NCBI RefSeq assembly: GCF_036002945.1
Contig: NZ_CP108529.1
Location: 4,092,001-4,156,000, forward strand
From: Streptomyces sp. NBC_01224
GTDB taxonomy: Bacteria > Actinomycetota > Actinomycetes > Streptomycetales > Streptomycetaceae
Length of the DNA stretch: 64,000 bases
Reading direction: 5' to 3'
Of the stretch, positions 8,506 to 16,813 are shown piece by piece (within the stretch, counting starts at the first letter, position 1; every line of letters starts with the position of its first letter). The notes beneath the pieces were generated by a model, which saw only the letters and a program-made list of their open reading frames with translations, searched no databases and was not told the DNA's origin. The position numbers were made by a program, and so were the translations under genes.

Positions 8506-9581
8506 GCGACACCACTGTCCGGGTACGGCCCGCCGGTTACCACGTCGTACGGATCGGGGCGCGGGGCCGGTTCCTGCTGCACCGGCGGGCGGCCGTCGTC
8601 GCCGCCGTCCTCGTCGTCCTGCTGGCCGCCATCTGTGTCGCGTACCTCTGCGTCGGCGAGAGCTTCGTCGCGCCCGGCGAGGTCATGAAGGTGATCCTGG
8701 GCCGGCCGTCCCCCGACGAGCTGGTCGTCGGCACGCTGCGGCTGCCGCGGATGGTCGTGGGGCTGCTGGTCGGTGCGGCGTTCGGGATCGCCGGTGCGCT
8801 GATCCAGACCGTCGCCCGCAATCCGCTGGCCAGCCCCGACATCATCGGCATCAGCCAGGGGGCGAGCGCGCTCACGGTCGGCGCGATGACCTTCGGCGTC
8901 ACCTCGTACACCGTGCTGCCGTATCTGTCCGTCATCGGCGGGGTGGCCGCGGCGGCGCTCGTGTACGTCTTCGCCTGGCGCGGCGGGCTGCACGCCACCC
9001 GCTTCGTCCTCATCGGCATCGGCTTCGCCATCGCGCTGCGGTCGGTCACCACACTGTTCCTGACGAAGGGCGACTATCTGGTCGCCCAGCAGGCGCAGAT
9101 CTGGATGACCGGCTCGCTCAACGGCCGCGGCTGGTCCGAGGCCGCGCCGATCGGCTGGACGCTGCTGATCCTGCTGCCGGCCGTCCTGTGGGCCGCCCGC
9201 GCCCAGCGCACCGTCTCGATGGACGACGACACCGCGACGGCCCTCGGGGTGCGTCTGGGACGGGTACGGCTGGGGCTCGTCGCACTCGGCGTGATCCTGG
9301 CATCCGTGGCTACCGGGACGGCCGGTCCGGTCGACTTCGTGGCGCTGCTCGCCCCGCAGATCGCCCGCCGGATGACCCGTACCGCGCAGATTCCGCTGTT
9401 CTGCTCGGCGCTGCTCGGTGCGGTGATCGTCGTCTTCGCGGATCTGCTGGCGCGCAGGCTCTTCTCGCCCACCGAGCTGCCGGTGGGCGTTCTGACGGCG
9501 GCGGTCGGCGCCCCGTATCTGATCTGGCTGATCATCCGCGGCCACGGCGGCGGTCGCGGCCGTAGTGGAGGCACTGCATGA
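8502..9581 (+). CDS. Iron-siderophore ABC permease, FecCD family (2)
   Basis: This is the partner permease of the importer, 359 residues. It repeats the FecCD signatures: RLPRMVVGLLVGAAFGIAG (about residue 75), ARNPLASPDIIGISQGAS, a TAGPVDFVALLAPQIAR segment near residue 265, and the closing PTELPVGVLTAAVGAPY. Heterodimeric FecC/FecD-type permeases are normal for ferric siderophores. The ATG overlaps the preceding stop as ATGA, and its own stop overlaps the ATP-binding gene in the same way. Confidence 0.93.
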   Translation: MSDTTVRVRPAGYHVVRIGARGRFLLHRRAAVVAAVLVVLLAAICVAYLCVGESFVAPGEVMKVILGRPSPDELVVGTLRLPRMVVGLLVGAAFGIAGALIQTVARNPLASPDIIGISQGASALTVGAMTFGVTSYTVLPYLSVIGGVAAAALVYVFAWRGGLHATRFVLIGIGFAIALRSVTTLFLTKGDYLVAQQAQIWMTGSLNGRGWSEAAPIGWTLLILLPAVLWAARAQRTVSMDDDTATALGVRLGRVRLGLVALGVILASVATGTAGPVDFVALLAPQIARRMTRTAQIPLFCSALLGAVIVVFADLLARRLFSPTELPVGVLTAAVGAPYLIWLIIRGHGGGRGRSGGTA

Positions 9582-10432
9582 GCTCGACCCGTACGTCCGA
9601 CACCACGGCGACCGCGACCAGCCGGCTCACGGTGCGGGAGCTGACACTCGCATACGAGGAACGCACCGTCGTCCACGAGCTGGACCTCGCCGTTCCCGAC
9701 GGACAGGTCACCGTCATCGTCGGCCCGAACGCCTGCGGCAAGTCGACCACGCTGCGCGCCCTCGGCCGGCTCCTCAAGCCGCGCGGCGGCGCCGTGCTCC
9801 TCGACGGCACCGAGCTGTCGAAGATCCCCACGCGGAAGATCGCCCAGTCGATCGGGCTGCTGCCGCAGACCCCGGTGGCCCCCGAGGCGATCACCGTCTC
9901 CGACCTCGTCGCCCGCGGCCGGCAGCCGCATCAGCACTGGTGGCAGCAGTGGTCGGAGGAGGACGAGCGGGCGGTGACGGACGCGATGGAGCGTACGGAC
10001 ATCACCGCACTCGGCAACCGGCCGGTGGACGAGCTGTCCGGCGGGCAGCGCCAGCGGGTCTGGATCGCGATGGCGCTCGCCCAGGAGACCGATCTGCTGC
10101 TGCTCGACGAGCCGACCACGTACCTCGACATCGCACACCAGGTGGAGGTCCTGGACCTGGTGCGCCGGCTCACCGCACCGGCGACGGACCGCGCTCGCGG
10201 CCGGACCGTCGTCACCGTGCTCCACGACCTCAACCAGGCCGCCCGGTACGCGGACCACCTGGTCGCCATGAAGGCGGGCCGGATCGTCGCCGAGGGCCAC
10301 CCGAACGACATCGTCACCGCCGGTCTCGTGCGCGAGGTCTTCGGCCTGGACGCGGTGATCGTCCCGTGCCCGGTGACGGGTTCGCCGCTCGTGGTGCCGG
10401 GGGCTCCTTGGCAGGCCACGCCGGCGCCGTGA
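9578..10432 (+). CDS. Iron-siderophore ABC ATP-binding protein
   Basis: This 284-residue cytoplasmic ATPase drives the importer. Walker A is GPNACGKST (about residue 49), the Q-loop is LPQTP (about 97), the ABC signature is LSGGQRQR (about 152), Walker B is DLLLLDEPTTYLD and the switch His is in TVLHDLNQAA. The FepC/FhuC type is indicated by the LDEPTTYLDIAHQ sequence. It starts in an ATGA overlap with the second permease. The 223 bases between its stop and the binding-protein gene hold no gene. Confidence 0.93.
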   Translation: MSSTRTSDTTATATSRLTVRELTLAYEERTVVHELDLAVPDGQVTVIVGPNACGKSTTLRALGRLLKPRGGAVLLDGTELSKIPTRKIAQSIGLLPQTPVAPEAITVSDLVARGRQPHQHWWQQWSEEDERAVTDAMERTDITALGNRPVDELSGGQRQRVWIAMALAQETDLLLLDEPTTYLDIAHQVEVLDLVRRLTAPATDRARGRTVVTVLHDLNQAARYADHLVAMKAGRIVAEGHPNDIVTAGLVREVFGLDAVIVPCPVTGSPLVVPGAPWQATPAP

Positions 10433-10655
10433 CCCGCGCTCCGGTTTCCGGCAGGCCCGGGTGGGCGCCCGCCAGGACGGTTGCCCGGCACTGCGGGCCA
10501 CGCTCGTTCCCCGGACTCCCGGCTCCTGCGCCGCGTTCGAACGGTGGAGCCCCCACGGGGCCCAGGACCCCATCGCCCCTGGCGACCCGGTGACCCGCAG
10601 CGGCCGACCGCAGACACCCGTGACCAACCACCCCGACCCCGACGAAGGGCCCTCC

Positions 10656-11633
10656 ATGACCACCTTCACCCGCCGCCGCGGCGTCACCCTCGGCGCTCTC
10701 ACCCTGGCCGGCGCCCTCGCGCTCTCCGCCTGCGGCTCCTCGGACTCCGACAGCGGCAACGACAGCGCCTCCGGCACCGCCAGGACCCACACCATGAAGA
10801 CGGCCATGGGGGACGTCGAGGTCCCCGTGAACCCGCAGCGCGTCGTGGTCCTCGACACCGGTGAGCTGGACTCCGCACTCACCCTCGGCGTGCAGCCGGT
10901 CGGCGCGACGCACTCGGCGACGGACGACGGCTTCCCCGCCTACCTGCCCGAGAGCCGGACGAAGGACATCAAGGAGGTCGGCGAGATCGCCAACCCCAAC
11001 CTGGAGACCGTCGCCTCGCTGAAGCCGGACCTGATCCTCACCAGCAAGGTCCGTGACGGTGACCGTTACGAACAGCTCAGTGCGATCGCCCCCACCGTGA
11101 TGACGGAGTCCACCGGGACCGCCTGGAAGGAGAACTTCCAGACGCACGCGGAGGCGCTCGGCAAGCAGGCCGAGGCGAAGAAGGTCGTGGCCGAGTACGA
11201 CGCCCATGTCGCGGACGTGACCGAGGCGATCGGCGGCAAGGAGAAGGCGGCCGCCACGGACGTCAACTTCGTCCGCTTCGTCGAGGGCGCCGACATCCGC
11301 ATCTACGGCAAGCAGAACTACATCGGCTCGATCCTCGCCGACCTCGGCATGGGCCGCCCCTCGATCACCGACAAGGCCAAGGACGGCTTCTCGTACGACG
11401 TGTCCCCCGAGAAGATCGACCTCGCGGACGCGGATGTCATCTTCACGTCGACGTACGGCGACCCGGAGAAGGCGGGGGCGACCAGGACGATGAACAGCGG
11501 CCTGTGGAAGGGGCTGACGGCGTCCAAGGGCGGAAAGGTCTTCAAGGTCGACGACCGCCTGTGGATCGCGGGCATCGGGTACACGGCCGCGGACAAGATC
11601 CTCGACGAGTTCCAGACGGATCTGACGAAGTAG
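10656..11633 (+). CDS. Iron-siderophore substrate-binding lipoprotein
   Basis: This 325-residue binding protein should capture the ferric siderophore outside the membrane and deliver it to the two FecCD permeases upstream. The ATG at 10656 starts a signal peptide with twin arginines (FTRRRGVTL) and a lipobox LSAC, giving a lipidated protein. The two-lobe PeripBP_2 fold is recognised from PQRVVVLDTGELDSALTLG (about residue 65), the LKPDLIL strand and the closing WIAGIGYTAADKIL. GAAGGG lies about 9 bases before ATG. It could share the iron-regulated transcript or have its own promoter in the 223-base gap; I see no second iron box there. Confidence 0.92.
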   Translation: MTTFTRRRGVTLGALTLAGALALSACGSSDSDSGNDSASGTARTHTMKTAMGDVEVPVNPQRVVVLDTGELDSALTLGVQPVGATHSATDDGFPAYLPESRTKDIKEVGEIANPNLETVASLKPDLILTSKVRDGDRYEQLSAIAPTVMTESTGTAWKENFQTHAEALGKQAEAKKVVAEYDAHVADVTEAIGGKEKAAATDVNFVRFVEGADIRIYGKQNYIGSILADLGMGRPSITDKAKDGFSYDVSPEKIDLADADVIFTSTYGDPEKAGATRTMNSGLWKGLTASKGGKVFKVDDRLWIAGIGYTAADKILDEFQTDLTK

Positions 11634-11659
11634 GGAGCGGGGCCCACAATGAGAATCGC

Positions 11660-11851
11660 TCAGCGGTAGCCGAGTCCCCGCAGCGTGACCTCAAACCGTG
11701 CTGCGGCGGCACGGCGTCGGTGCTCCAGATCCGTGAACGAAACCGCGTACCTGTCGCCCCATGACAAGAACATGTCGACCAGCTTCTGCCGCTTCACTCG
11801 CACGAGACTCCGCAATCGCGACCGGAGATCGTCCCCGAGGTCCTTGAGCAC
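11660..11851 (-). pseudogene. Remnant, possibly DNA methylase C-terminus
   Basis: An open frame on the minus strand ends at 11660 with a protein-like segment: KRQKLVDMFLSWGDRY, a charged helix with two basic runs, and a final LRGLGYR. The pattern (WGDRY, then a helix rich in Arg/Ala and a terminal L-GY) resembles my memory of the C-termini of actinobacterial N-6 DNA methylases. No start or catalytic NPPY-type motif is present upstream, and the frame runs into the PIN toxin gene. I read it as a leftover 3' end of a larger gene. The identification is weak. Confidence 0.35.
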
Positions 11852-11921
11852 CCTCTCGCGCGCCGGTTCCTCGGGGACTTGCAGCGACCGGTCGCCGGGA
11901 CGTGGCGGCGCCGAGGGCCGC

Positions 11922-12335
11922 TCACACCACGACGAGGCGCACCCGATCGCCGCACAGTTTGTTCATGTCCTCAACGTCGGACGTCAGCATGACGACGGGG
12001 CGTCGCTGCCGCAGAGCCGCCTCGGCCACGGCGGCGTCGATGGCGTACTTATGGCCGTGCAGTCCTGCCGCCATCAATAGCGTCGAGGCCGCCTTCGCCT
12101 CTTCGTCGCCCACCGGGACGGTGCGCAGACCGGACAGCACCCAGGCCAGCCGGGCCTTGTTGGTGCGGGCGTGCACGGCTTCGATGATGGTGAGCGCGGA
12201 GATGACCACCTCCATCCCCCTGGACCGCGCCTCCGCGACCAGGGCCACCACCGCCTCGTCATCACCGAGCAGCTTGGAGAGCCCCTCGCTGTCGAGGACG
12301 AGTGTCCCTTCGTGGATCAGCTTGCGGCGGGCCAC
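11922..12335 (-). CDS. PIN-domain toxin (VapC-like ribonuclease)
   Basis: This 137-residue PIN-domain protein is predicted to cleave RNA using a cluster of acidic residues. The first acid is Asp in LVLDSEGLSKLL (about residue 15), Glu is in LTIIEAVH (about 52), then Asp in KYAIDAAVAEAAL (about 99), and a late SDVEDM (about 122). The spacing fits PIN nucleases of toxin-antitoxin modules. It overlaps the upstream antitoxin gene by 19 bases. The usual role is growth arrest when the antitoxin is degraded; the exact RNA target is unknown. Confidence 0.85.
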   Translation of the reverse strand: MARRKLIHEGTLVLDSEGLSKLLGDDEAVVALVAEARSRGMEVVISALTIIEAVHARTNKARLAWVLSGLRTVPVGDEEAKAASTLLMAAGLHGHKYAIDAAVAEAALRQRRPVVMLTSDVEDMNKLCGDRVRLVVV

Positions 12336-12601
12336 TGGCCCTCCTCGTCGAAAACTTCGTCGAAGACCTGCCGTGCACGCTGTCGCGCCTCCTCGGAGAC
12401 CGGGCCCTTACGACTCTCGTAGTCCGCCAGGTACTCGTCCAGTACCTGCCCCCGGAGCTCCCGCTCGACGGCCGCGGCGATGAACGCGGAGAACTCCCGC
12501 TTGCCGGCCCGGGCACGAATCGCTTCGGCGGTCCCTTCGGGCAGAGAGAGGCTGACCCGCGTCGCGGGCCCCTCGCCGATGCCGTACGTCGTCTCGGACA
12601 T
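12317..12601 (-). CDS. Antitoxin for the PIN toxin (RHH-like)
   Basis: This 94-residue protein is encoded immediately upstream of, and overlapping, the PIN toxin. Residues 14-50 look like a ribbon-helix-helix DNA-binding domain (RVSLSLPEGTAEAIRARA strand and helix, then FSAFIAAAVERELR). The rest is an acidic, Trp-containing tail (VFDEVFDEEGQW) that probably wraps the toxin. Such antitoxins repress their own operon, so an operator is expected just upstream of 12601, where the sequence is locally AT-rich (about 12605-12625). Confidence 0.82.
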   Translation of the reverse strand: MSETTYGIGEGPATRVSLSLPEGTAEAIRARAGKREFSAFIAAAVERELRGQVLDEYLADYESRKGPVSEEARQRARQVFDEVFDEEGQWPAAS

Positions 12602-12689
12602 GAGCCAATCTTATCAAACGAGTAGGAAATGAAGGGTTCTGTGCGCGGCGCTCCGTGGGAGCCGATCTCCACGCCCCGTACACCCCCGC

Positions 12690-13751
12690 CTACCCCGCCC
12701 GCTTCCGCGCCCGCCACACCAGGAAGACCGCCGACGCCACCGCGGCCGTGCGCACCACCACCGGCCACACCCCGCTCAGCGCCTCCGCCATCCCGTCCTG
12801 CGGGATCGGCTCGCCCCAGCGGCCCTCCGTCCGGCCCCAGAGCCAGACGAGTGCGCCCGCCACGACCACGCCAGGCAGCCCCATCGCGGCCCATTTCGCC
12901 TCCGCGCGGGACAACTTGCGCGAGCTGTACGCGAGCAGCCAGCCACCCGCCAGGGCCAGCCAGGAGCCCATCACGGCGCCCACGACCAGCAGCCCGGCGG
13001 CAAGCAGCAAAAAGGGGTGGGAGAAACCCCGGGCCCCTGACTCGCGCGGGGCTCGGCGGCGGAGGCCCGGGAGCCGTCGGCGTCGCGGCGCGGCCTCGTC
13101 GGTGCCGACGCCCTCGGCCGGACCGTCGTCCGCCGAGTCGCCCGTGCGCGGGCGCGGAACGGCGTCCCGGGCCGGCGGCGGCTTCATCATGTCCGGGATC
13201 TCGACACCGCCGACGAACCCCGGCACATCGACCCCGTCACCGAACGGCTCCGGCTCGATCCGCCACCAGTCGGGCTCGCTCCCGGACGGCCCCAGTTCGT
13301 CCGTACCGGCCATGTGCGGCGGCGAAGGCACCCGGCCGGCCGCCGCTTCCGGAGCCGCGGAGTCCGCGGGATCGCCGTCGTACTCCGATTCCCCGTCCGG
13401 CGCCTGCGACGCGCCCTTGGCGGAACTGTCTTTCCGGAGCATCCCCTTGCGCGGACGGGGGATGCCGCGCCCCTCCCCCGCGGCAGGTTCCGGCCGCTGG
13501 GGCAGCTCCACCGTCCCGTCCGCCGACGCGGCCGCAGCCGCGACCAGTTCGTCCGGTGTGCCGAGCCTCCCGATGATGCGGCGGACCGCCGCCGGGGTGT
13601 CCGCGGACTGCGTTCCACGCTGCCGGCCGATCTCGCCCCGGAGGGTCGAAACGAGCCTCATCCGGGTGCCCGAGGACAGCTGTTGCTGCTGTGCCAGGTC
13701 CCCGACCCGGCTCAGATAGTCGTAGACGAGCTGGTCGCTCTCGATCCCCAC
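12690..13751 (-). CDS. Hypothetical membrane protein with cytoplasmic N-terminal domain
   Basis: This is a protein of about 353 residues with three parts. Residues 1-75 form a helical domain (YLSRVGDLAQQQQ; LRGEIGRQR; IIGRLGTPDELVAA) resembling the HAAS-type sensor found at the N-terminus of many actinobacterial membrane proteins. Residues 80-230 are an acidic, Pro/Gly-rich disordered linker. The last 120 residues carry four to five transmembrane helices. GTG at 13751 was chosen because AGAGGGG lies about 12 bases upstream; a GTG at 13778 would add nine residues. It is divergent from the large gene at 13826. Function unknown. Confidence 0.75.
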   Translation of the reverse strand: MGIESDQLVYDYLSRVGDLAQQQQLSSGTRMRLVSTLRGEIGRQRGTQSADTPAAVRRIIGRLGTPDELVAAAAASADGTVELPQRPEPAAGEGRGIPRPRKGMLRKDSSAKGASQAPDGESEYDGDPADSAAPEAAAGRVPSPPHMAGTDELGPSGSEPDWWRIEPEPFGDGVDVPGFVGGVEIPDMMKPPPARDAVPRPRTGDSADDGPAEGVGTDEAAPRRRRLPGLRRRAPRESGARGFSHPFLLLAAGLLVVGAVMGSWLALAGGWLLAYSSRKLSRAEAKWAAMGLPGVVVAGALVWLWGRTEGRWGEPIPQDGMAEALSGVWPVVVRTAAVASAVFLVWRARKRAG

Positions 13752-13825
13752 GCGATGGTTCCCCTCTGGCGCCTGCACCGACGGTAGCGCCCTCGGGCCT
13801 GTCCGGAGCGACTACCGTGGGACGG

Positions 13826-16285
13826 ATGGGGATGACCACACCACCGCGGACGCTCGCAGAAGCTCTCCGCGCCCGGGACGACGAGTCGTTGGCGGGGCTG
13901 CTGCGTGCCCGCCCCGATCTCCTCACCCCCGTACCCAACGACATCACTCAGCTCGCGACGAGAGCCGGCACGCGCGCCTCCGTCGTACGCGCCCTGGAAC
14001 ACCTCGACCGGTTCGCTCTGCAGACCGCCGAGGCACTCGCCGTGGCCCCCGACCCCGCCTCGTACGAGACGCTGCTCGGCCTCCTCACCGGCGACGGCCG
14101 GGACGACGGCGAGCACCGCGACGACGCGGACGCGGCGATCGGGGACGCGCTGCCCGCCGCCCTGACCACCCTGCGCCAACAGGCCCTCGTCTGGGGCGAG
14201 GACGACCGGCTGCGGCTGGTGCGCACCGCGCGCGAACTCCTCGCGCCGTCCCCGCAGCACCCGTCCCCCACCGGCCTCGGCCCCACCGTCGCGGAGGCGA
14301 CCGCCGGAATGTCGCCGGGCCGCCTCCAGGACATCCTGGCGACCGCCGGACTGCCCGCCACCCATGACCCGGTCTCCGCCGTGGCATCCCTGTCCGCGCT
14401 CTTCACCGACCGGGCCAGGATGGGCGAGCTGCTGGACACCGCTCCCGCCGAGGCCCTGTCCGTACTGGACCGGCTGGTGTGGGGGCCGCCGTACGGGGAA
14501 GTGACCCCGAACCCCACCCCGCCGGTGAAATGGCTGCGCGATCGGGGGCTGCTGCTGCCCGTGTCGACCCGCACCGTGGTGCTGCCCCGCGAGGCCGCCC
14601 TGCATCTGCGGGCCGGGCGCGCCCACCGCGTACCGGAACCGCAGCCGCCCGCCGTGGAGGCGGTCGCGAACCGTGATCCCCAGGCTGTGGACAGCGCGGC
14701 GGCCGGCCAGGCGTTCCTGGCGGTGAACACCGTCGAGGAGCTGCTGAAGAACTGGAACGGCGGCGGCCCCGCGATACTGCGCTCCGGCGGGCTCAGTGTC
14801 CGCGAACTGAAGAAGACCGCCACCGCTCTCGACGTCTCCGAGCCCGTCGCCGCGTTCTGGGTCGAACTCACCTACGCGGCCGGGCTGCTGGCATCCGACG
14901 GAGAGGCCGACGAACGGTACGCGCCGACGCCCGCGTACGACGACTGGGCCGAACTCCCCGCCCAGGACCGCTGGGTGCACCTCGCCACCACCTGGCTCGC
15001 CGCCACCCGCACCCCGGGCCTGGTCGGCGGCCAGGACGCCAAGGGCCGGGCCCTGTCCGCCCTCGGCCCCGACCTCGACCGTTCCGCCGCCCCCGAGGTA
15101 CGCCACCGGGTCCTGGCCCTCCTCGCCGCCCTGCAACCGGGCACCGCCCCCGACCCGGAGACAGTGCTCGCCCGGCTGCGCTGGGAACGGCCCCTGCGCG
15201 GCGCCTCCGCCTCCGCCGGGGACACCACCGACCTGCGGTCCCGGATCGCCCTGTGGACACTCAACGAATCCGAGCTCCTCGGCATCACCGGCCGCGGCGC
15301 GCTCGCCGCGCACACCCGCGCCCTGCTCGGCTCCGGGCCGGCCGAGGCCGCCGCGCTGCTCGCGCCCCTCATCCCGGAGCCGCTGGACCACGTCCTGCTC
15401 CAGGCCGACCTGACGGCCGTCGCCCCCGGCCCGCTGGAGCGCCCCCTGGCGGACATGCTCTCCGCCCTCGCGGACATCGAGTCGAAGGGCGGCGCGACGG
15501 TCTACCGGTTCACCCCCGGGTCCGTACGCCGCGCCCTGGACGCCGGACAGTCCGCGGCCGATCTGCACGCGTTCCTCGCCGCCCACAGCCGTACGCCGGT
15601 GCCGCAGCCGCTCAGCTACCTCATCGACGACGTCGCCCGCCGCCACGGCCACCTGCGGATCGGCGCCGCCTCCTCGTACGTACGCTGCGACGACGAGGCC
15701 GTGCTGAACGAGATCCTCGCCGACAGGCGCTCGGCCACCCTGCGCCTGCGCCGCCTCGCACCGACGGCCCTGGCCGCCCAGATCGACCCCGCCTCCCTGC
15801 TCGACGGGCTGCGCGAGATGGGGTACGCGCCGGCCGCCGAGTCCGCCGAGGGCGACGTCCTGATCACCCGCGCGGGCGCCCGCCGCACCCCGCCCCGCAC
15901 GGCCCCGGTCCCCGTGCCCGAGGGCCCCCCGGTCCCGGACGCCACGCTGCTCGGCGCGGCGGTGAGGGCGATCCGCGCCGGGGACACGGCCGCCACGGTG
16001 GTCCGCAAGGACCCGGCCGACGCGCCCGCGGCCCCGTCCGGCTCCCTGCCCCGTACGACCTCCGCCGAGACCCTTGCCACCGTCCAGGCCGCCGCGATGA
16101 CCGGGTCGGCGCTCTGGATCGGCTACGTCAACGCGGACGGCGCGGCCAGCCAGCGCGTCATCGCCCCGGTCCGGGTCGAGGGCGGGTTCGTCACGGCGTA
16201 CGACCACACGGCGGACGAAGTCCGCACGTACCCGCTGCACCGGATCACCGGCGTCGCCGAACTGGCCGACGACGCCACGCCCTGA
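13826..16285 (+). CDS. Helicase_C_3 / WYL-like domain protein
   Basis: This is a large cytoplasmic protein of about 819 residues. The N-terminal 250 residues are helical repeats (LAEALRARDDESLAGLL, RASVVRALEHLDRFAL). The middle contains the 'helicase conserved C-terminal' Helicase_C_3 segment, recognised near residue 540 from the run FTPGSVRRALDAG through LHAFLAAHS to PLSYLIDDVARRHG, which resembles an XPB-associated region but lacks Walker motifs. The last 70 residues resemble a WYL ligand-sensing domain (LWIGYVNADG ... VRVEGGFVTAYDH ... LHRITGV). With an XPB translocase gene 500 bases on, it may be a partner or regulator of that enzyme. The role is inferred. Confidence 0.75.
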   Translation: MGMTTPPRTLAEALRARDDESLAGLLRARPDLLTPVPNDITQLATRAGTRASVVRALEHLDRFALQTAEALAVAPDPASYETLLGLLTGDGRDDGEHRDDADAAIGDALPAALTTLRQQALVWGEDDRLRLVRTARELLAPSPQHPSPTGLGPTVAEATAGMSPGRLQDILATAGLPATHDPVSAVASLSALFTDRARMGELLDTAPAEALSVLDRLVWGPPYGEVTPNPTPPVKWLRDRGLLLPVSTRTVVLPREAALHLRAGRAHRVPEPQPPAVEAVANRDPQAVDSAAAGQAFLAVNTVEELLKNWNGGGPAILRSGGLSVRELKKTATALDVSEPVAAFWVELTYAAGLLASDGEADERYAPTPAYDDWAELPAQDRWVHLATTWLAATRTPGLVGGQDAKGRALSALGPDLDRSAAPEVRHRVLALLAALQPGTAPDPETVLARLRWERPLRGASASAGDTTDLRSRIALWTLNESELLGITGRGALAAHTRALLGSGPAEAAALLAPLIPEPLDHVLLQADLTAVAPGPLERPLADMLSALADIESKGGATVYRFTPGSVRRALDAGQSAADLHAFLAAHSRTPVPQPLSYLIDDVARRHGHLRIGAASSYVRCDDEAVLNEILADRRSATLRLRRLAPTALAAQIDPASLLDGLREMGYAPAAESAEGDVLITRAGARRTPPRTAPVPVPEGPPVPDATLLGAAVRAIRAGDTAATVVRKDPADAPAAPSGSLPRTTSAETLATVQAAAMTGSALWIGYVNADGAASQRVIAPVRVEGGFVTAYDHTADEVRTYPLHRITGVAELADDATP

Positions 16286-16297
16286 GGCTTCACCCGC

Positions 16298-16699
16298 TCA
16301 AGCCCGGTCCGGCGGCGACAGCAGCCACCGCCACCGCGGCTGCTCCGTCACCACGGCGGCCCCCGCCAGCACCGTCGCGCACACCGCCACCCACACGGGC
16401 CACAGCAGCCACGAAGACACCACAGCCGCCCCGAGCTCCATCAGCACCATCGCAATCGTCGCCCAGCCCGGCACCGCGACGATCACACCCTTCTTGTCCC
16501 CCGGCGTCGCGAACACCGCCGGCACCCCGATCAGCACCACCAGGGACAGCCCGGCCAGCAGCCAGGAGTGCCCGGCCAGCAGCCACGGCGTGGCCACCCA
16601 GGCCACGAGCTCCGTCGAGAAGCGCAGGACGGACGGTATGCGGTCGTCCGGCCGGCCTGATCGTTCCGGGGTCCTCGCCCCGGCAGCAGCATCGGTCAT
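16298..16699 (-). CDS. Small four-helix membrane protein
   Basis: This predicted 133-residue integral membrane protein has a polar N-terminus of about 30 residues, then four hydrophobic segments (LVAWVATPWLLAG; LLAGLSLVVLIGVPAVF; GWATIAMVLMELGAAVV; LLWPVWVAVCATVLAG) and a short basic tail. ATG at 16699 is the first in-frame start that avoids overlap with the gene opposite. It lies between, and on the opposite strand to, the Helicase_C_3 and XPB genes. I recall a family of similar small actinobacterial membrane proteins without known function. Confidence 0.65.
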   Translation of the reverse strand: MTDAAAGARTPERSGRPDDRIPSVLRFSTELVAWVATPWLLAGHSWLLAGLSLVVLIGVPAVFATPGDKKGVIVAVPGWATIAMVLMELGAAVVSSWLLWPVWVAVCATVLAGAAVVTEQPRWRWLLSPPDRA

Positions 16700-16813
16700 T
16701 CCTGGACCGTACGTCCCTGTGCGGAGCAGCACACCGCCCCATGGCCCCCGGATGGGGCACACTGGACGTTTGGCCGTTCCCGGCCGTTCCCGCAGCAGAA
16801 AGGGCCGACGCGC

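Noticed and set aside
7455..9545. 696-codon minus-strand frame opposite the siderophore permeases
   Set aside because: It mirrors the FecCD genes and is rich in Asp, Arg, Gln and Gly without hydrophobic core or motifs; a compositional shadow.
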